From: Chitinophaga pinensis
GTDB lineage: Bacteria; Bacteroidota; Bacteroidia; SXHM01
Length of the DNA: 29,846 nucleotides
Assembly: GCA_945889235.1 (NCBI GenBank)
Contig: CAMDBK010000007.1
Span: 1-29,846 of the forward strand
Reading direction: 5' to 3'
A model generated the notes under the pieces. That model saw nothing but the letters and a program-made list of their open reading frames with translations. It was not told the origin of the DNA and searched no databases. The translations under genes and the position numbers were made by a program. Positions 15,279 to 22,852 of the stretch are shown here, piece by piece (within the stretch, counting starts at the first letter, position 1; every line of letters begins with the position of its first letter).

Positions 15279-15294
15279 AAGAAAGTTCTTTTAG
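15275..15294. terminator. Palindrome at the stop of the second fusion gene
   Basis: CTAAAAGAA-AG-TTCTTTTAG: a perfect 9-bp inverted repeat with a 2-base centre containing the stop codon TAA. It is AT-rich and lacks an immediate T-run, so termination is possible but not assured. A second small inverted repeat GCAAAT/ATTTGC follows at 15300-15316. Confidence 0.4.
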
Positions 15295-15311
15295 CTGAGG
15301 CAAATTTTTCA

Positions 15312-15342
15312 TTTGCACCGAATGAATAAATTTCTACCTTTG
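15312..15342 (+). promoter_or_regulatory. rplU-rpmA promoter (consensus Bacteroidota type)
   Basis: TTTG at 15312-15315, exactly 19 bases, then TACCTTTG at 15335-15342. Both elements match the primary sigma factor consensus of the phylum perfectly. Transcription should start a few bases downstream, near 15345-15348. Confidence 0.85.
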
Positions 15343-15347
15343 CAGCC

Positions 15348-15365
15348 CCTCAAAAGAATTTGAGG
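15348..15365 (+). promoter_or_regulatory. Hairpin at the 5' end of the rplU transcript
   Basis: CCTCAAA-AGAA-TTTGAGG, a perfect 7-bp stem with a 4-base loop at the predicted transcript start, 28 bases before the rplU ATG. It could stabilise the mRNA or act as a ribosomal-protein leader; no regulator is known from the sequence. Confidence 0.45.
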
Positions 15366-15393
15366 TATTTATTAAAACATTAATACAAATAAA

Positions 15394-15762
15394 ATGTACG
15401 CAATAGTTGACATAGCCGGACAGCAGTTTAAAGTAGAAAAAGACATGAAGGTGTATGTACACCGCCTGGAAGGTAAAGAAGGCGCAAACGTTGAGTTTGA
15501 TAACGTGTTGCTGGTTGATAATGACGGAAAAGTAACCGTAGGAACTCCTAAAGTGGAAGGCGTTAAAATCTCTGCTAAAATCCTCAGCCATCTGAAAGAT
15601 GATAAAGTTATCATTTTCAAGAAAAAACGTAGAAAAGGATACCAGAAATCAAATGGTCACCGTCAATACCTTACTCAGATTCAGATTGAGAGTATAGGCG
15701 GAGAAAAAGCAGCTAAGAAAGCAGCCCCTAAAAAAGAAAAAGCTGAGAAAGCAGCAGAATAA
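15394..15762 (+). CDS. rplU: 50S ribosomal protein L21 (bL21)
   Basis: The 122-residue protein begins MYAIVDIAGQQFKVEKDMKV and contains KVIIFKKKRRKGYQKSNGHRQYLT, both diagnostic of bL21. It binds 23S rRNA domain V in the large subunit. The core ends near residue 102; a Lys/Ala/Glu-rich tail (KAAKKAAPKKEKAEKAAE) extends it, common in this phylum. It is the first gene of a two-gene operon with rpmA (36-base gap) behind a consensus promoter. Confidence 0.98.
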   Translation: MYAIVDIAGQQFKVEKDMKVYVHRLEGKEGANVEFDNVLLVDNDGKVTVGTPKVEGVKISAKILSHLKDDKVIIFKKKRRKGYQKSNGHRQYLTQIQIESIGGEKAAKKAAPKKEKAEKAAE

Positions 15763-15798
15763 TTTATTTAAAACGAATCTCTTAAACATTATAAAAAC

Positions 15799-16065
15799 AT
15801 GGCACACAAGAAAGGAGCCGGTAGTACCAAAAACGGCAGAGAATCACATAGCAAAAGACTTGGCGTTAAAATATTTGGCGGTCAGGCTGTAATTTCAGGA
15901 AACATTATTGTTCGTCAGCGCGGAACAAAACACCACCCAGGATTGAATGTAGGTATCGGTAAAGACCATACTTTATTCGCTTTGGTTGATGGAGTAGTTA
16001 AGTTCAAGAAAAAAGCGGATGATATTTCTTATGTTTCGGTTTTGCCTGTAACTGCAGAAGCGTAA
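15799..16065 (+). CDS. rpmA: 50S ribosomal protein L27 (bL27)
   Basis: The 88-residue protein begins MAHKKGAGSTKNGRESHSKR with the conserved GGQAVISGNIIVRQRGTKHHPG. The N-terminus reaches the peptidyl transferase centre and helps place tRNA. It starts directly with MAHKKG, so it lacks the cleavable N-terminal extension found in Firmicutes. The rplU-rpmA order is the usual one; the frequent third partner obgE is not next door. A hairpin terminator follows. Confidence 0.98.
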   Translation: MAHKKGAGSTKNGRESHSKRLGVKIFGGQAVISGNIIVRQRGTKHHPGLNVGIGKDHTLFALVDGVVKFKKKADDISYVSVLPVTAEA

Positions 16066-16082
16066 GCACTTTTATCATTATT

Positions 16083-16118
16083 AAAAAGTCCTGTTTCAGA
16101 AGAAGCAGGACTTTTTTT
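16083..16118. terminator. Bidirectional terminator after rpmA
   Basis: AAAAAGTCCTG pairs with CAGGACTTTTT across a 12-base loop and is followed by further T. It lies between rpmA (+) and the convergent DinB-like gene (-) and can serve both. Confidence 0.9.
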
Positions 16119-16120
16119 AT

Positions 16121-16630
16121 TTATAGCTTATAGCGGTCCCTCAGCACATTCAGATGATGCATTTCGTGTCCTGCTGTAACGTATCCTAAAGCAAGAACAG
16201 TAACCGGATTATTGTTTGAAACACCCCTTCGTGAAAGCATTGCATTGTCAAAAGTTCTGAAAAGACAAATGGTATTTTGCCGTACCAGTGAAAACTCCTC
16301 AATCACATCAGCCAACGACCTTTTTTCAGGAGCACAATTATCAGCATAAATATTTTCATTAAACCCCGGAAGGGCAACATTGTCTCCCCTTGCAATGCTT
16401 AGTGCGCGGTAGTTAAACACACGTTCACAATCAGAAATGTGAATGATTACCTGTTTCACACTCCACTTTCCCGGGGCATAGCTAAAATCAGCTTTTTCAT
16501 CAGAAATAGATTTCAGAAATGTGATTGTTTCAGTATGATTTTTTTCAAGCGCTGATAAAAAATCATCATCCTTTATCAGAGAAATATAGGTTTCAAAATA
16601 AGGAGTGTAATCGCCCGGTTGTGGTCTCAT
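16121..16630 (-). CDS. DinB superfamily protein (putative metal-dependent)
   Basis: The 169-residue four-helix-bundle protein has the DinB/YfiT metal triad: His64 (VKQVIIHISDCERVFNYR) and His155/His159 in GHEMHHLNVL. Motifs APGKWSVKQVI and the final GHEMHHLNVLRDRY are typical of DinB_2 members. In the family these residues bind a divalent metal; several members transfer thiols such as bacillithiol or mycothiol, but most are uncharacterised, so no reaction is assigned. It starts 6 bases after the end of the broken VOC gene on the same strand, so they were probably one operon. Confidence 0.88.
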   Translation of the reverse strand: MRPQPGDYTPYFETYISLIKDDDFLSALEKNHTETITFLKSISDEKADFSYAPGKWSVKQVIIHISDCERVFNYRALSIARGDNVALPGFNENIYADNCAPEKRSLADVIEEFSLVRQNTICLFRTFDNAMLSRRGVSNNNPVTVLALGYVTAGHEMHHLNVLRDRYKL

Positions 16631-16636
16631 ATTTAT

Positions 16637-17056
16637 TTAGGTTGCAAAAATAGAATCATCGTTTTTGAACGCTTTAAACTCCAAAGCATTTCCGCTTGGG
16701 TCAAGAAAAAACATAGTGGCCTGTTCACCAACCTGTCCTTTAAAACGGATTTAAGGTTCAATGATAAATTTTATGTTGTTAGCTTTTAAATTTGCTGCCA
16801 GTTTTTCCCATTGTTCCATTTCCAGAATTACTCCCCAGTGCAACACCGGAACATTTTTACCATCCACAGCATGCCCTTCAACTCTGCGGGTTTCAGAAGG
16901 TTTTAAATGTGCTGAAAGCTGATGCCCGAATAAATCAAAATCAATCCAGTTTACATCGGCTCTGCCTACTTTGCAGCCAAGAATTTCGGTGTAGAATTTT
17001 TTTGTTTCCTGTAAATCTTTTACCGGAAAAGCAAGGTGAAATGGGCGAATTGACAT
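16637..17056 (-). pseudogene. VOC/glyoxalase-family protein gene interrupted by an in-frame stop
   Basis: The first 101 codons encode a glyoxalase-like (vicinal oxygen chelate) protein: RPFHLAFPVKDLQETKKFY, GHQLSAHLKP, then NNIKFIIEP. A TAA at 16751-16753 then stops translation. Past it, the same frame continues for 37 sense codons: IRFKGQVGEQATMFFLDPSG, NALEFKAF and an ending FAT, to a TAA at 16637-16639. That is the normal second half of the fold and contains the conserved metal-ligand Glu in ALEF (residue 126). A single base change, for example AAA to TAA, explains it. The truncated product would lack the last strands and this ligand. A sequencing error is possible. Confidence 0.88.
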
Positions 17057-17085
17057 GTTTGATTTTTAATTGTTGATGGTTGATG

Positions 17086-17127
17086 TGTCACCCTGATCGT
17101 TCCCGATAGCTATCGGGACGAAGGGTC
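17086..17127. repeat. Palindromic intergenic repeat (TCACCCTGA family)
   Basis: TCACCCTGA (17088-17096) leads into the perfect 18-base palindrome TCCCGATAGCTATCGGGA (17101-17118), then ACGAAGGGTCT. The outer CCCT and AGGG also pair. It is the second of three family members in the window; it lies between the VOC and patatin genes, both on the minus strand. Nothing else is recognised in the 107-base gap. Confidence 0.8.
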
Positions 17128-17163
17128 TTATATTTTTCCACAATAATAGAGAAAAACCTGAAA

Positions 17164-19473
17164 TCAATCCAATGCTTTTTTGTTAAAAAGAATGTAGCCT
17201 ACATTAAATAAAAACGACCAGTTGTTACTTTGCTTATCATAAAAATTCGCGCTTAAACTTACAGGCGCAACAGGTGAGCTGAACACCAGCGCAAACGAAG
17301 CCATAAAGCGCGGCATCTTTATTTTATCGGCATAAGATGCTGTAAAATCATTGTTGCGGGTAATTTCGCGCCAGGGCTGAAAGGCATAACCTTCCACACG
17401 CAAATCAAGATTTTTCAGAATTTCAAAAACATTTCGTGCGCCAACTCCTACATACTGGTTTGCGCGGAAGTCAGGATAAAACAACGTGCTGCTTTCCGGA
17501 AAAGGTTGAAAGGCCGGAGCAAACTGTACGCTGGAAGAATAGTTGGAAAAAAATGGTTGTGAAGAGTAAACCGCTTCAGCATAAATACCTAGTTTATAAA
17601 AACTGTAGCTTTTGAAATAATTATCAAAAACAACTTTTGCCTGAAACCAGCGCTTGAAATCAACGGCACGCACATCACTCATTCCGGTTGAGCCGGGAGT
17701 TTCATACACATCAGCCTGCACATAGCGTAAACGCATGTTAAAATATCTACCCTTGTTGGCATATTGTTTACGGTTGTGTGTGTTGGTTTCGTACGAGGCG
17801 TATGTTGACAAAAATTTAAAGGTGAGATTGTCGGTTGTATCGGTTTGCAAAAAACTTTTTGTCTGGTAATATTGATTGATGATTTGTCCGCCATTTACGC
17901 CCAGCACCACTTTGCCTTTATAAGTTGCGGGCATTCCAACAGAAAGTTCTCCGTCTGTATCGGTTGAAATCAGGAACGAAGGTTTTATGGTTTCAAAAAA
18001 AGTAGTGGCACTGTTGAAATAGTTCCACTGATTAATTGTTGCTCCTGCTTCAATATAAAACGGAACTACAGATGGAATATCTATTCTTGCTTTTATCTGC
18101 CCCGATGTATAAAATCTGCCGAAATAAGTATTGGCTGAAATGCTTACTGCTGCAAAGCCAAGGTATTTATATTGCAAGCCTATGTAAGCATTGTTGATGG
18201 AACGCGAAGAAAAATTTCCACCGAACTGCGCGATAAAATCATTGTCTTTCTGGATGTCGAGATACAAATCATAAAAACCACTTGTGCGATTGAATTTTGC
18301 GCGGGGATAAATCTTTTTGATTTTATCATCCGCCACTAATTTGAAATACCGTTTGTGCAAATCTGTAACACTAATATTTTCGTTTTTTTTCTTTTTCAAA
18401 CTGCGTTCTACATACAGCGCTTCATAGCGGCTAAGCCCGTTGACGTAAATATTATCAAACACAAGGGCTTCTTTTTTATTCAGAAAATCAGTTCTTTTTA
18501 TTGCTCGCTCTTCAACCGAAACCCTTCTTGCTATTGCTGCTTTTATCTCAGGCATACGTTTAATAGTTTCTTTATACCCTTCATCAATTACGTATTTTGA
18601 TTGTGTGAAATCAAAAAGGCCGATGTCATTTAATTGCGGCTCAATAATGATTCCGTTTTCGCAAATAACACTGTAGTCGGTTTTCATCATCAGCATATTT
18701 TTTATCTGGCTGATAACATTGTCTTCATCAGGCGGGGCGGTATTTCCGGCTACCGAGCAGCCGATAATAATATCGGGATAAAAATCTTCCATCACTACAT
18801 CCGCGGGAAAGTTGTTATACAAACCACCGTCAAACAAAACTTGTCCGTCAACAGTAATTGGTTTCAGGTAAAACGGATAAGAAATAGTTGAACGGATTGC
18901 TTCCGAAAGATTTCCTTTTCTGAAAATCACTTGCTTTTTATTTGCCACATCAGCAGCCACACACCGGAAAGGAATATACAAACTGTCGAAATTATAATTA
19001 CACGCAGCAGATGCACCGGCAGCCAGTTCCATCAGCGAAAAATCCATTGGAAATGGAGACATAATATTAGTAGGCAGCACAGCCTTGAAAACAGAATCTT
19101 TGCTTCGGTTGAAACGCAATGAAATCCAGTCGGATGTTTCTTCTTTAGATTTGAAATAATAAATGAACTGTTCTTCAATAATTCCTTTGCTCATGTTTAT
19201 GAACTGATGTGAAAGCACAAAAGCTTCCATTTCTGACGGAGTCATTCCGGCTGCATACATTCCGCCAATAAGGCCACCGGCCGAGGTTCCGGCAATGTAA
19301 TCAACAGGAATATTATTTTCTTCCAGCGCTTTCAGCACACCAATATGCACCATACCACTGCTGCCGCCACCGCTTAATACTACGCCAACTTTTTGGGCGA
19401 AAGAAAAAAGTGTACCAGCTGTTAAAAAAAGAAAAAAAAGAAAAATTTTTCTGACAAAAGCAGGAAAAAACAT
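17164..19473 (-). CDS. Patatin-like phospholipase with C-terminal outer-membrane beta-barrel
   Basis: From the ATG at 19473 the protein has 769 residues with a signal peptide (MFFPAFVRKIFLFFLFLTAG...FAQ). The patatin domain shows the oxyanion loop LSGGGSSGMVHIG, nucleophile GTSAG (Ser64) and catalytic Asp in DGG (Asp215). A POTRA-like segment follows (DNIYVNGLSRYEALYVERSL, about 335-410), then a barrel of the bacterial surface antigen/BamA type ending NVGYILFNKKALD. This layout is that of PlpD-like (type Vd) proteins, which expose a lipase through their own barrel; the barrel ends in D rather than the usual aromatic residue. The frame opens back to 19575, but that would overlap arsC; the inner start gives a proper signal peptide. 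Confidence 0.88.
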   Translation of the reverse strand: MFFPAFVRKIFLFFLFLTAGTLFSFAQKVGVVLSGGGSSGMVHIGVLKALEENNIPVDYIAGTSAGGLIGGMYAAGMTPSEMEAFVLSHQFINMSKGIIEEQFIYYFKSKEETSDWISLRFNRSKDSVFKAVLPTNIMSPFPMDFSLMELAAGASAACNYNFDSLYIPFRCVAADVANKKQVIFRKGNLSEAIRSTISYPFYLKPITVDGQVLFDGGLYNNFPADVVMEDFYPDIIIGCSVAGNTAPPDEDNVISQIKNMLMMKTDYSVICENGIIIEPQLNDIGLFDFTQSKYVIDEGYKETIKRMPEIKAAIARRVSVEERAIKRTDFLNKKEALVFDNIYVNGLSRYEALYVERSLKKKKNENISVTDLHKRYFKLVADDKIKKIYPRAKFNRTSGFYDLYLDIQKDNDFIAQFGGNFSSRSINNAYIGLQYKYLGFAAVSISANTYFGRFYTSGQIKARIDIPSVVPFYIEAGATINQWNYFNSATTFFETIKPSFLISTDTDGELSVGMPATYKGKVVLGVNGGQIINQYYQTKSFLQTDTTDNLTFKFLSTYASYETNTHNRKQYANKGRYFNMRLRYVQADVYETPGSTGMSDVRAVDFKRWFQAKVVFDNYFKSYSFYKLGIYAEAVYSSQPFFSNYSSSVQFAPAFQPFPESSTLFYPDFRANQYVGVGARNVFEILKNLDLRVEGYAFQPWREITRNNDFTASYADKIKMPRFMASFALVFSSPVAPVSLSANFYDKQSNNWSFLFNVGYILFNKKALD

Positions 19474-19537
19474 AACAGCAGGAAAGAATGAGAAGAAGAA
19501 ATATCCGGCTGTAAAATTAAGAAAGATAAATGCGTGG

Positions 19538-19894
19538 TTACAACAAACTTGAAACATTTTCTGGCGGCCTGCCAATCACTGCTTTATTTCCTTTCACTAC
19601 AATCGGGCGCTCAATCAGCACAGGATTTTTTACCAAAACTTCAATCCACTTTTCATCGTTGAGTTTTTTGTTTTTGAAACTTTCAATAAATAATGGTTCT
19701 TTTTTTCGGATAATATCCTGCACGCTAAGACCAAGTTTTTTCAAAATAGATTTTAGTTCCGTTGCGGTTGGTGGAGTTTTCAGGTATTCCACAATTTCAG
19801 GGTTCACTTTCTTTTTCTCAAGCAGCGCAAGTGTTTCCCGGCTTTTGGTGCAGCGCGGATTATGGTAAATAATCACCGTATCAGTTTTTGCCAT
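19538..19894 (-). CDS. arsC: ArsC-family reductase (arsenate reductase, glutaredoxin type)
   Basis: The 118-residue protein has IIYHNPRCTKSRE with catalytic Cys15, plus Arg63, Arg96 (IERPIV) and Arg109 (VIGRP), matching the anion-binding arginines of glutaredoxin-coupled ArsC. The family reduces arsenate to arsenite through a Cys-glutathione relay, but close homologues (YffB/Spx-like) occur without arsenic resistance, and no arsenite pump or ArsR lies nearby, so its role in arsenic resistance is uncertain. It starts inside the prfB coding end (14-base overlap), so expression is coupled to prfB. Confidence 0.85.
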   Translation of the reverse strand: MAKTDTVIIYHNPRCTKSRETLALLEKKKVNPEIVEYLKTPPTATELKSILKKLGLSVQDIIRKKEPLFIESFKNKKLNDEKWIEVLVKNPVLIERPIVVKGNKAVIGRPPENVSSLL

Positions 19895-20970
19895 ACTCCA
19901 TTAAATAGGTTTTTATGAAATCATATAAATCGCCATCCAGCACTGCCTGAGCATTTGATGTTTCATAATCGGTGCGCAAATCTTTCACTAATTTGTAGGG
20001 ATGCAAAACGTAGTTGCGGATTTGCGAACCCCACTCTATTTTTTTCTTGGAGCCTTCAATAATATCACTCGCCTCCCTGCGTTTTCGCATTTCCATTTCA
20101 TATAACTGCGATTTTAAAAGTTTAATCGCATTTTCTTTGTTCTGCATCTGCGAGCGGCTTTCCTGATTTTTTATGATAATGCCTGTGGGCTTATGTAACA
20201 ACCTGACAGCGGTTTCTACTTTGTTTACATTTTGTCCGCCTGCGCCACCCGAACGAAATGTTTCAAATTCCAGATCACCGGGATTTACATCAATCTCAAT
20301 CGAGTCATCAATAAGCGGATAGGCATACACCGAAGCGAAAGAAGTGTGACGCTTTGCATTAGCATCAAAAGGTGAAATACGCACCAAACGATGAACACCA
20401 TTTTCCCCTTTCAAATAACCGTAAGCATATTCTCCTTCAACGTGTATAGTTGCAGATTTTATTCCTGCCACATCACCATCCTGCATATCCACATCTGTTA
20501 CTTTGAAACCATTTTTATCCGCCCACATTCTGTACATGCGTAAGAGCATGGCAGCCCAGTCACAGCTTTCCGTTCCTCCGGCACCTGCATTGATGCTGAT
20601 AACGGCATCCAGATGATCTTCCTTGCCACTCAACATGTTCCTGAATTCTAAATCTTCAATAACCTGTAAGGTGATTTTATTTTGTTTCTCTAATTCTTCT
20701 TCAGTTACTTCTCCTGCTTTGAAGAAATCATACATCACAGCAAGGTCGTCACGCGATGCCTCTGCATTTTTAAATGCATTTGTCCATGCCTTTTTCGAGT
20801 TTATTTTTTTGAAAAGTTCTTCGGCTTTTTTCGGGTCATCCCAAAATCCGGAAGTGGTGGTGGTTTCTTCCTCTTCCGCTATTTCACGCAGTTTGCGGTC
20901 GATGTCAAAGATGCCTCCTCAGAGCCTCTACGCGCCCGTTAATCTCTTGAATGTTGTCTACTGTTACCAT
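19881..20970 (-). CDS. prfB: Peptide chain release factor 2, with programmed +1 frameshift
   Basis: RF2 recognises UGA and UAA stops and triggers peptide release. The ATG is at 20970; 21 codons later the frame meets TGA (20905-20907) in the sequence AGGAGG-CAT-CTT-TGA-C. This is the classic RF2 autoregulatory site: low RF2 lets the ribosome slip +1 on CTT and continue DIDRKLREIAEEEE... to the stop at 19881. The full product is 362 residues, normal for RF2. Motifs: SPF (199-201) for stop-codon recognition and GGQ (244-246) for hydrolysis. The intact long frame alone begins near 20738 and is not the true start. A TATTTTCG -7 element (20975-20982) sits 4 bases before the ATG. Confidence 0.96.
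20904..20919 (-). promoter_or_regulatory. prfB frameshift site with Shine-Dalgarno-like stimulator
   Basis: AGGAGG (20914-20919 on the minus strand), CAT, then the slippery CTT-TGA-C. The perfect AGGAGG, three bases before CTT, base-pairs with 16S rRNA in translating ribosomes and pulls the frame +1. It stands out because the gene starts in this window generally lack Shine-Dalgarno sequences. Confidence 0.93.
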
Positions 20971-20974
20971 GGCG

Positions 20975-20982
20975 CGAAAATA
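20975..20982 (-). promoter_or_regulatory. Candidate -7 element of prfB
   Basis: TATTTTCG on the minus strand, one base off TAnnTTTG, 4 bases before the ATG at 20970. This implies a nearly leaderless mRNA. Confidence 0.45.
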
Positions 20983-20985
20983 GAG

Positions 20986-21014
20986 TTTAAAGTTGAATGT
21001 TTAAAGTCTAAAGT
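20986..21014. repeat. TTTAAAGT-word repeat upstream of prfB
   Basis: TTTAAAGT at 20986-20993 and 21000-21007 and TCTAAAGT at 21007-21014, immediately upstream of the candidate prfB -7 element and covering where a -33 region would lie. Confidence 0.55.
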
Positions 21015-21030
21015 TCGGGCTATTGGTCTT

Positions 21031-21486
21031 TCATTCTTTTTTTGACAATTTTTCTACTGTTTCTCTTACTAAATCATTTTCAAAACCTTTGCCTACAAGA
21101 AAAGTCATCAGTTTATATTTCTTTTTCAGCGGATGTTTTTCTTTTATGAGTTTTGATTTTTTCTCTGCTGATTCCTGTAAAGTTTTGATGTATTCATTTT
21201 TATCAATCTCCTGTAAGCCGCTTTTGATGCAGTATTCCGTGATACGGTGTTTTTTCAGTTCGTATTTTATTTTCACGCGCCCCCATTTTTTTATTCTGAA
21301 TTTCCCGCGGGCAAAAGCTTTAGCAAAACGTTCTTCATTGATAAAACCTTCGGTGATGAGTTGCGCAATTATCTGTTCAACTTCTTTCTGATGTAGTTCC
21401 CAATCATATAATTTATCGCGCACCTGTTGCTGGCAACGTTCTTCGTAGGCGCAATATTTTCGGGCTTTTTCTAATTGTTCGTCCAT
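21031..21486 (-). CDS. recX: RecX-family regulatory protein
   Basis: The 151-residue helical protein has the RecX pattern of three-helix repeats: ARKYCAYEERCQQQVRDKLYDW, then IIAQLITEGFINEERFAKAFARGKFRIKKWG with YELKKHRI, and a Lys-rich C-terminal repeat. RecX binds inside RecA filaments and limits strand exchange. The start is taken as ATG at 21486 (MDEQLEKARKYC). The frame is open to a TTG at 21501, which lies inside the CTTTGCG repeat and is less likely. recA is not adjacent. Confidence 0.88.
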   Translation of the reverse strand: MDEQLEKARKYCAYEERCQQQVRDKLYDWELHQKEVEQIIAQLITEGFINEERFAKAFARGKFRIKKWGRVKIKYELKKHRITEYCIKSGLQEIDKNEYIKTLQESAEKKSKLIKEKHPLKKKYKLMTFLVGKGFENDLVRETVEKLSKKE

Positions 21487-21496
21487 TGTTGTTTCT

Positions 21497-21520
21497 CGCA
21501 AAGTCGCAAAGTTCGCAAAG
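21497..21520 (-). repeat. CTTTGCG-word repeat in front of recX
   Basis: On the minus strand CTTTGCG occurs three times (21514-21520, 21505-21511, 21497-21503; steps 9 and 8), ending 10 bases before the recX ATG. Each unit contains TTTG, so it could also supply -7 elements. Confidence 0.6.
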
Positions 21521-21555
21521 AAAAAGAATTTAGCTTTGCCACCATCTCAACAGAA

Positions 21556-21585
21556 CCCTCTCCTTTGAAGCGGGCAGGGTGAGGC
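21556..21585. repeat. CCCTCTCC...GGGTGAGG intergenic element
   Basis: CCCTCTCC-TTT-GAAGCGGG forms an imperfect hairpin (6 of 8 pairs), followed by CAGGGTGAGG, ending 3 bases before the MFS gene start. The wording resembles a repeat I remember as common between Bacteroidota genes; not named here. Confidence 0.5.
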
Positions 21586-21588
21586 TCT

Positions 21589-22851
21589 ATGAAAAATAAA
21601 AAAGCCCTTGCACTTCTTTTTACTGCAAATGCTATTTCCGGATTTGCGCAGGGCATCAGCATGCTGGCTATTCCCTGGTATTTTACTACAGAGCTGAAAA
21701 ATCCGGGGGCATTCGGAACCATGTATGCTGTGATTACTTTTCTCACCATTTTCTGGAGTTTGTATTGCGGAACGCTGGTTGACAGATTTCCGAGAAAAAA
21801 TATTTTTCTTCTTGCCTCACTTTCAGGTGGTATTATCCTTGCGTCAATTTCAGCCATAGGTTATACCACAGGAAGCATTCCTGTTTTGCTTATCATGCTT
21901 GCTTTTGCAGCCACCATGTTTAATTACAATATTCATTATCCAACACTGTATGCATTCGGACAGGAACTGACCACCAAAGATAATTACCGTAAAGTAAATT
22001 CATATATTGAAATTATGGGGCAAAGCACCAGTGTGCTTGCCGGGGCTATTGCTGCTATACTTTTATCTGGAACGCATAACGGAGTTTTTGATTTGTTGGG
22101 CATAAAAATTCAGTTGCCCGTTGACATTCCCAAATGGGATTTGCATGCTATTTTTTTGCTGGATGCTATAACGTATTTCATTGCATTTGCACTCATTCTT
22201 TTTATCAAATATACTCCGGTTGAAGAACTGGATGTTGACAAAGAAAGTATTTACAAAAGAGTGGTTGCCGGAATAAAATTCTTGAAAGAACGTCCTATGA
22301 TTTTCCTATTCGGAAATTGTTCATACAACATTTTTGTAGTGCTGCTGGTTGAGATTCATTTGCTGCTTCCGCTCTATGTTGATCATCATCTGCACAAGAG
22401 CGCGGATGTGTATGCATCATCTGAAATTTATTATGCGCTGGGCGCTCTGCTCGCAGGTTTTGGAACCAATTACCTGATGCGGTTTATGAACGAAGTACGA
22501 GCAATAATTGCAAAAATGTTACTTACCACTTCTGTTCTTTTTCTTTGTGCATTCACACAAAGCGTGGGAATATTTTTTGCAATTTCTTTTTTGATTGGAA
22601 TTACAAATGCAGGCACACGGATACTGCGTGTTACTTGGTTGTTTCACCATATTCCCAATAATTTAATCGGAAGAACAGGTGGAGTTTTTCACGTGATTAA
22701 TATTTTGCTCCGCTCCGGATTAATTGCTTTGTTTTCTATTCCGTTTTTTGCGCAAGGTTCAAATATTACCTGGGCATATTTTATTTGCGGAGTGTTTGTT
22801 TTGATAAGCGTATTGCCCCTTATCTTCTACAGAAAACAAATGGAAATGTGA
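21589..22851 (+). CDS. MFS transporter
   Basis: The 420-residue protein has about 12 hydrophobic segments. The loop between helices 2 and 3 reads GTLVDRFPRKN, a form of the major facilitator G-x3-D-R-x-x-R-R signature, and the second half has a weaker counterpart. A soluble-looking loop (LSGTHNGVFDLLGIKIQLPVD) lies between helices 5 and 6, and a longer cytosolic linker (EELDVDKESIYKRVVAGIKF) in the middle. It resembles the MFS_3-type family of drug or siderophore exporters, but the substrate cannot be told. The start ATG follows the intergenic element directly. It ends one base before the convergent DUF6691 gene. Confidence 0.85.
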   Translation: MKNKKALALLFTANAISGFAQGISMLAIPWYFTTELKNPGAFGTMYAVITFLTIFWSLYCGTLVDRFPRKNIFLLASLSGGIILASISAIGYTTGSIPVLLIMLAFAATMFNYNIHYPTLYAFGQELTTKDNYRKVNSYIEIMGQSTSVLAGAIAAILLSGTHNGVFDLLGIKIQLPVDIPKWDLHAIFLLDAITYFIAFALILFIKYTPVEELDVDKESIYKRVVAGIKFLKERPMIFLFGNCSYNIFVVLLVEIHLLLPLYVDHHLHKSADVYASSEIYYALGALLAGFGTNYLMRFMNEVRAIIAKMLLTTSVLFLCAFTQSVGIFFAISFLIGITNAGTRILRVTWLFHHIPNNLIGRTGGVFHVINILLRSGLIALFSIPFFAQGSNITWAYFICGVFVLISVLPLIFYRKQMEM

Positions 22852-22852
22852 T

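Noticed and set aside
19474..19575. Longer N-terminus of the patatin protein
   Set aside because: It would overlap arsC and put 34 extra residues before a good signal peptide.
20905..20907. The in-frame TGA in prfB as a sign of a pseudogene
   Set aside because: It is the conserved RF2 autoregulatory stop with AGGAGG and CTT-TGA-C in the classical spacing.
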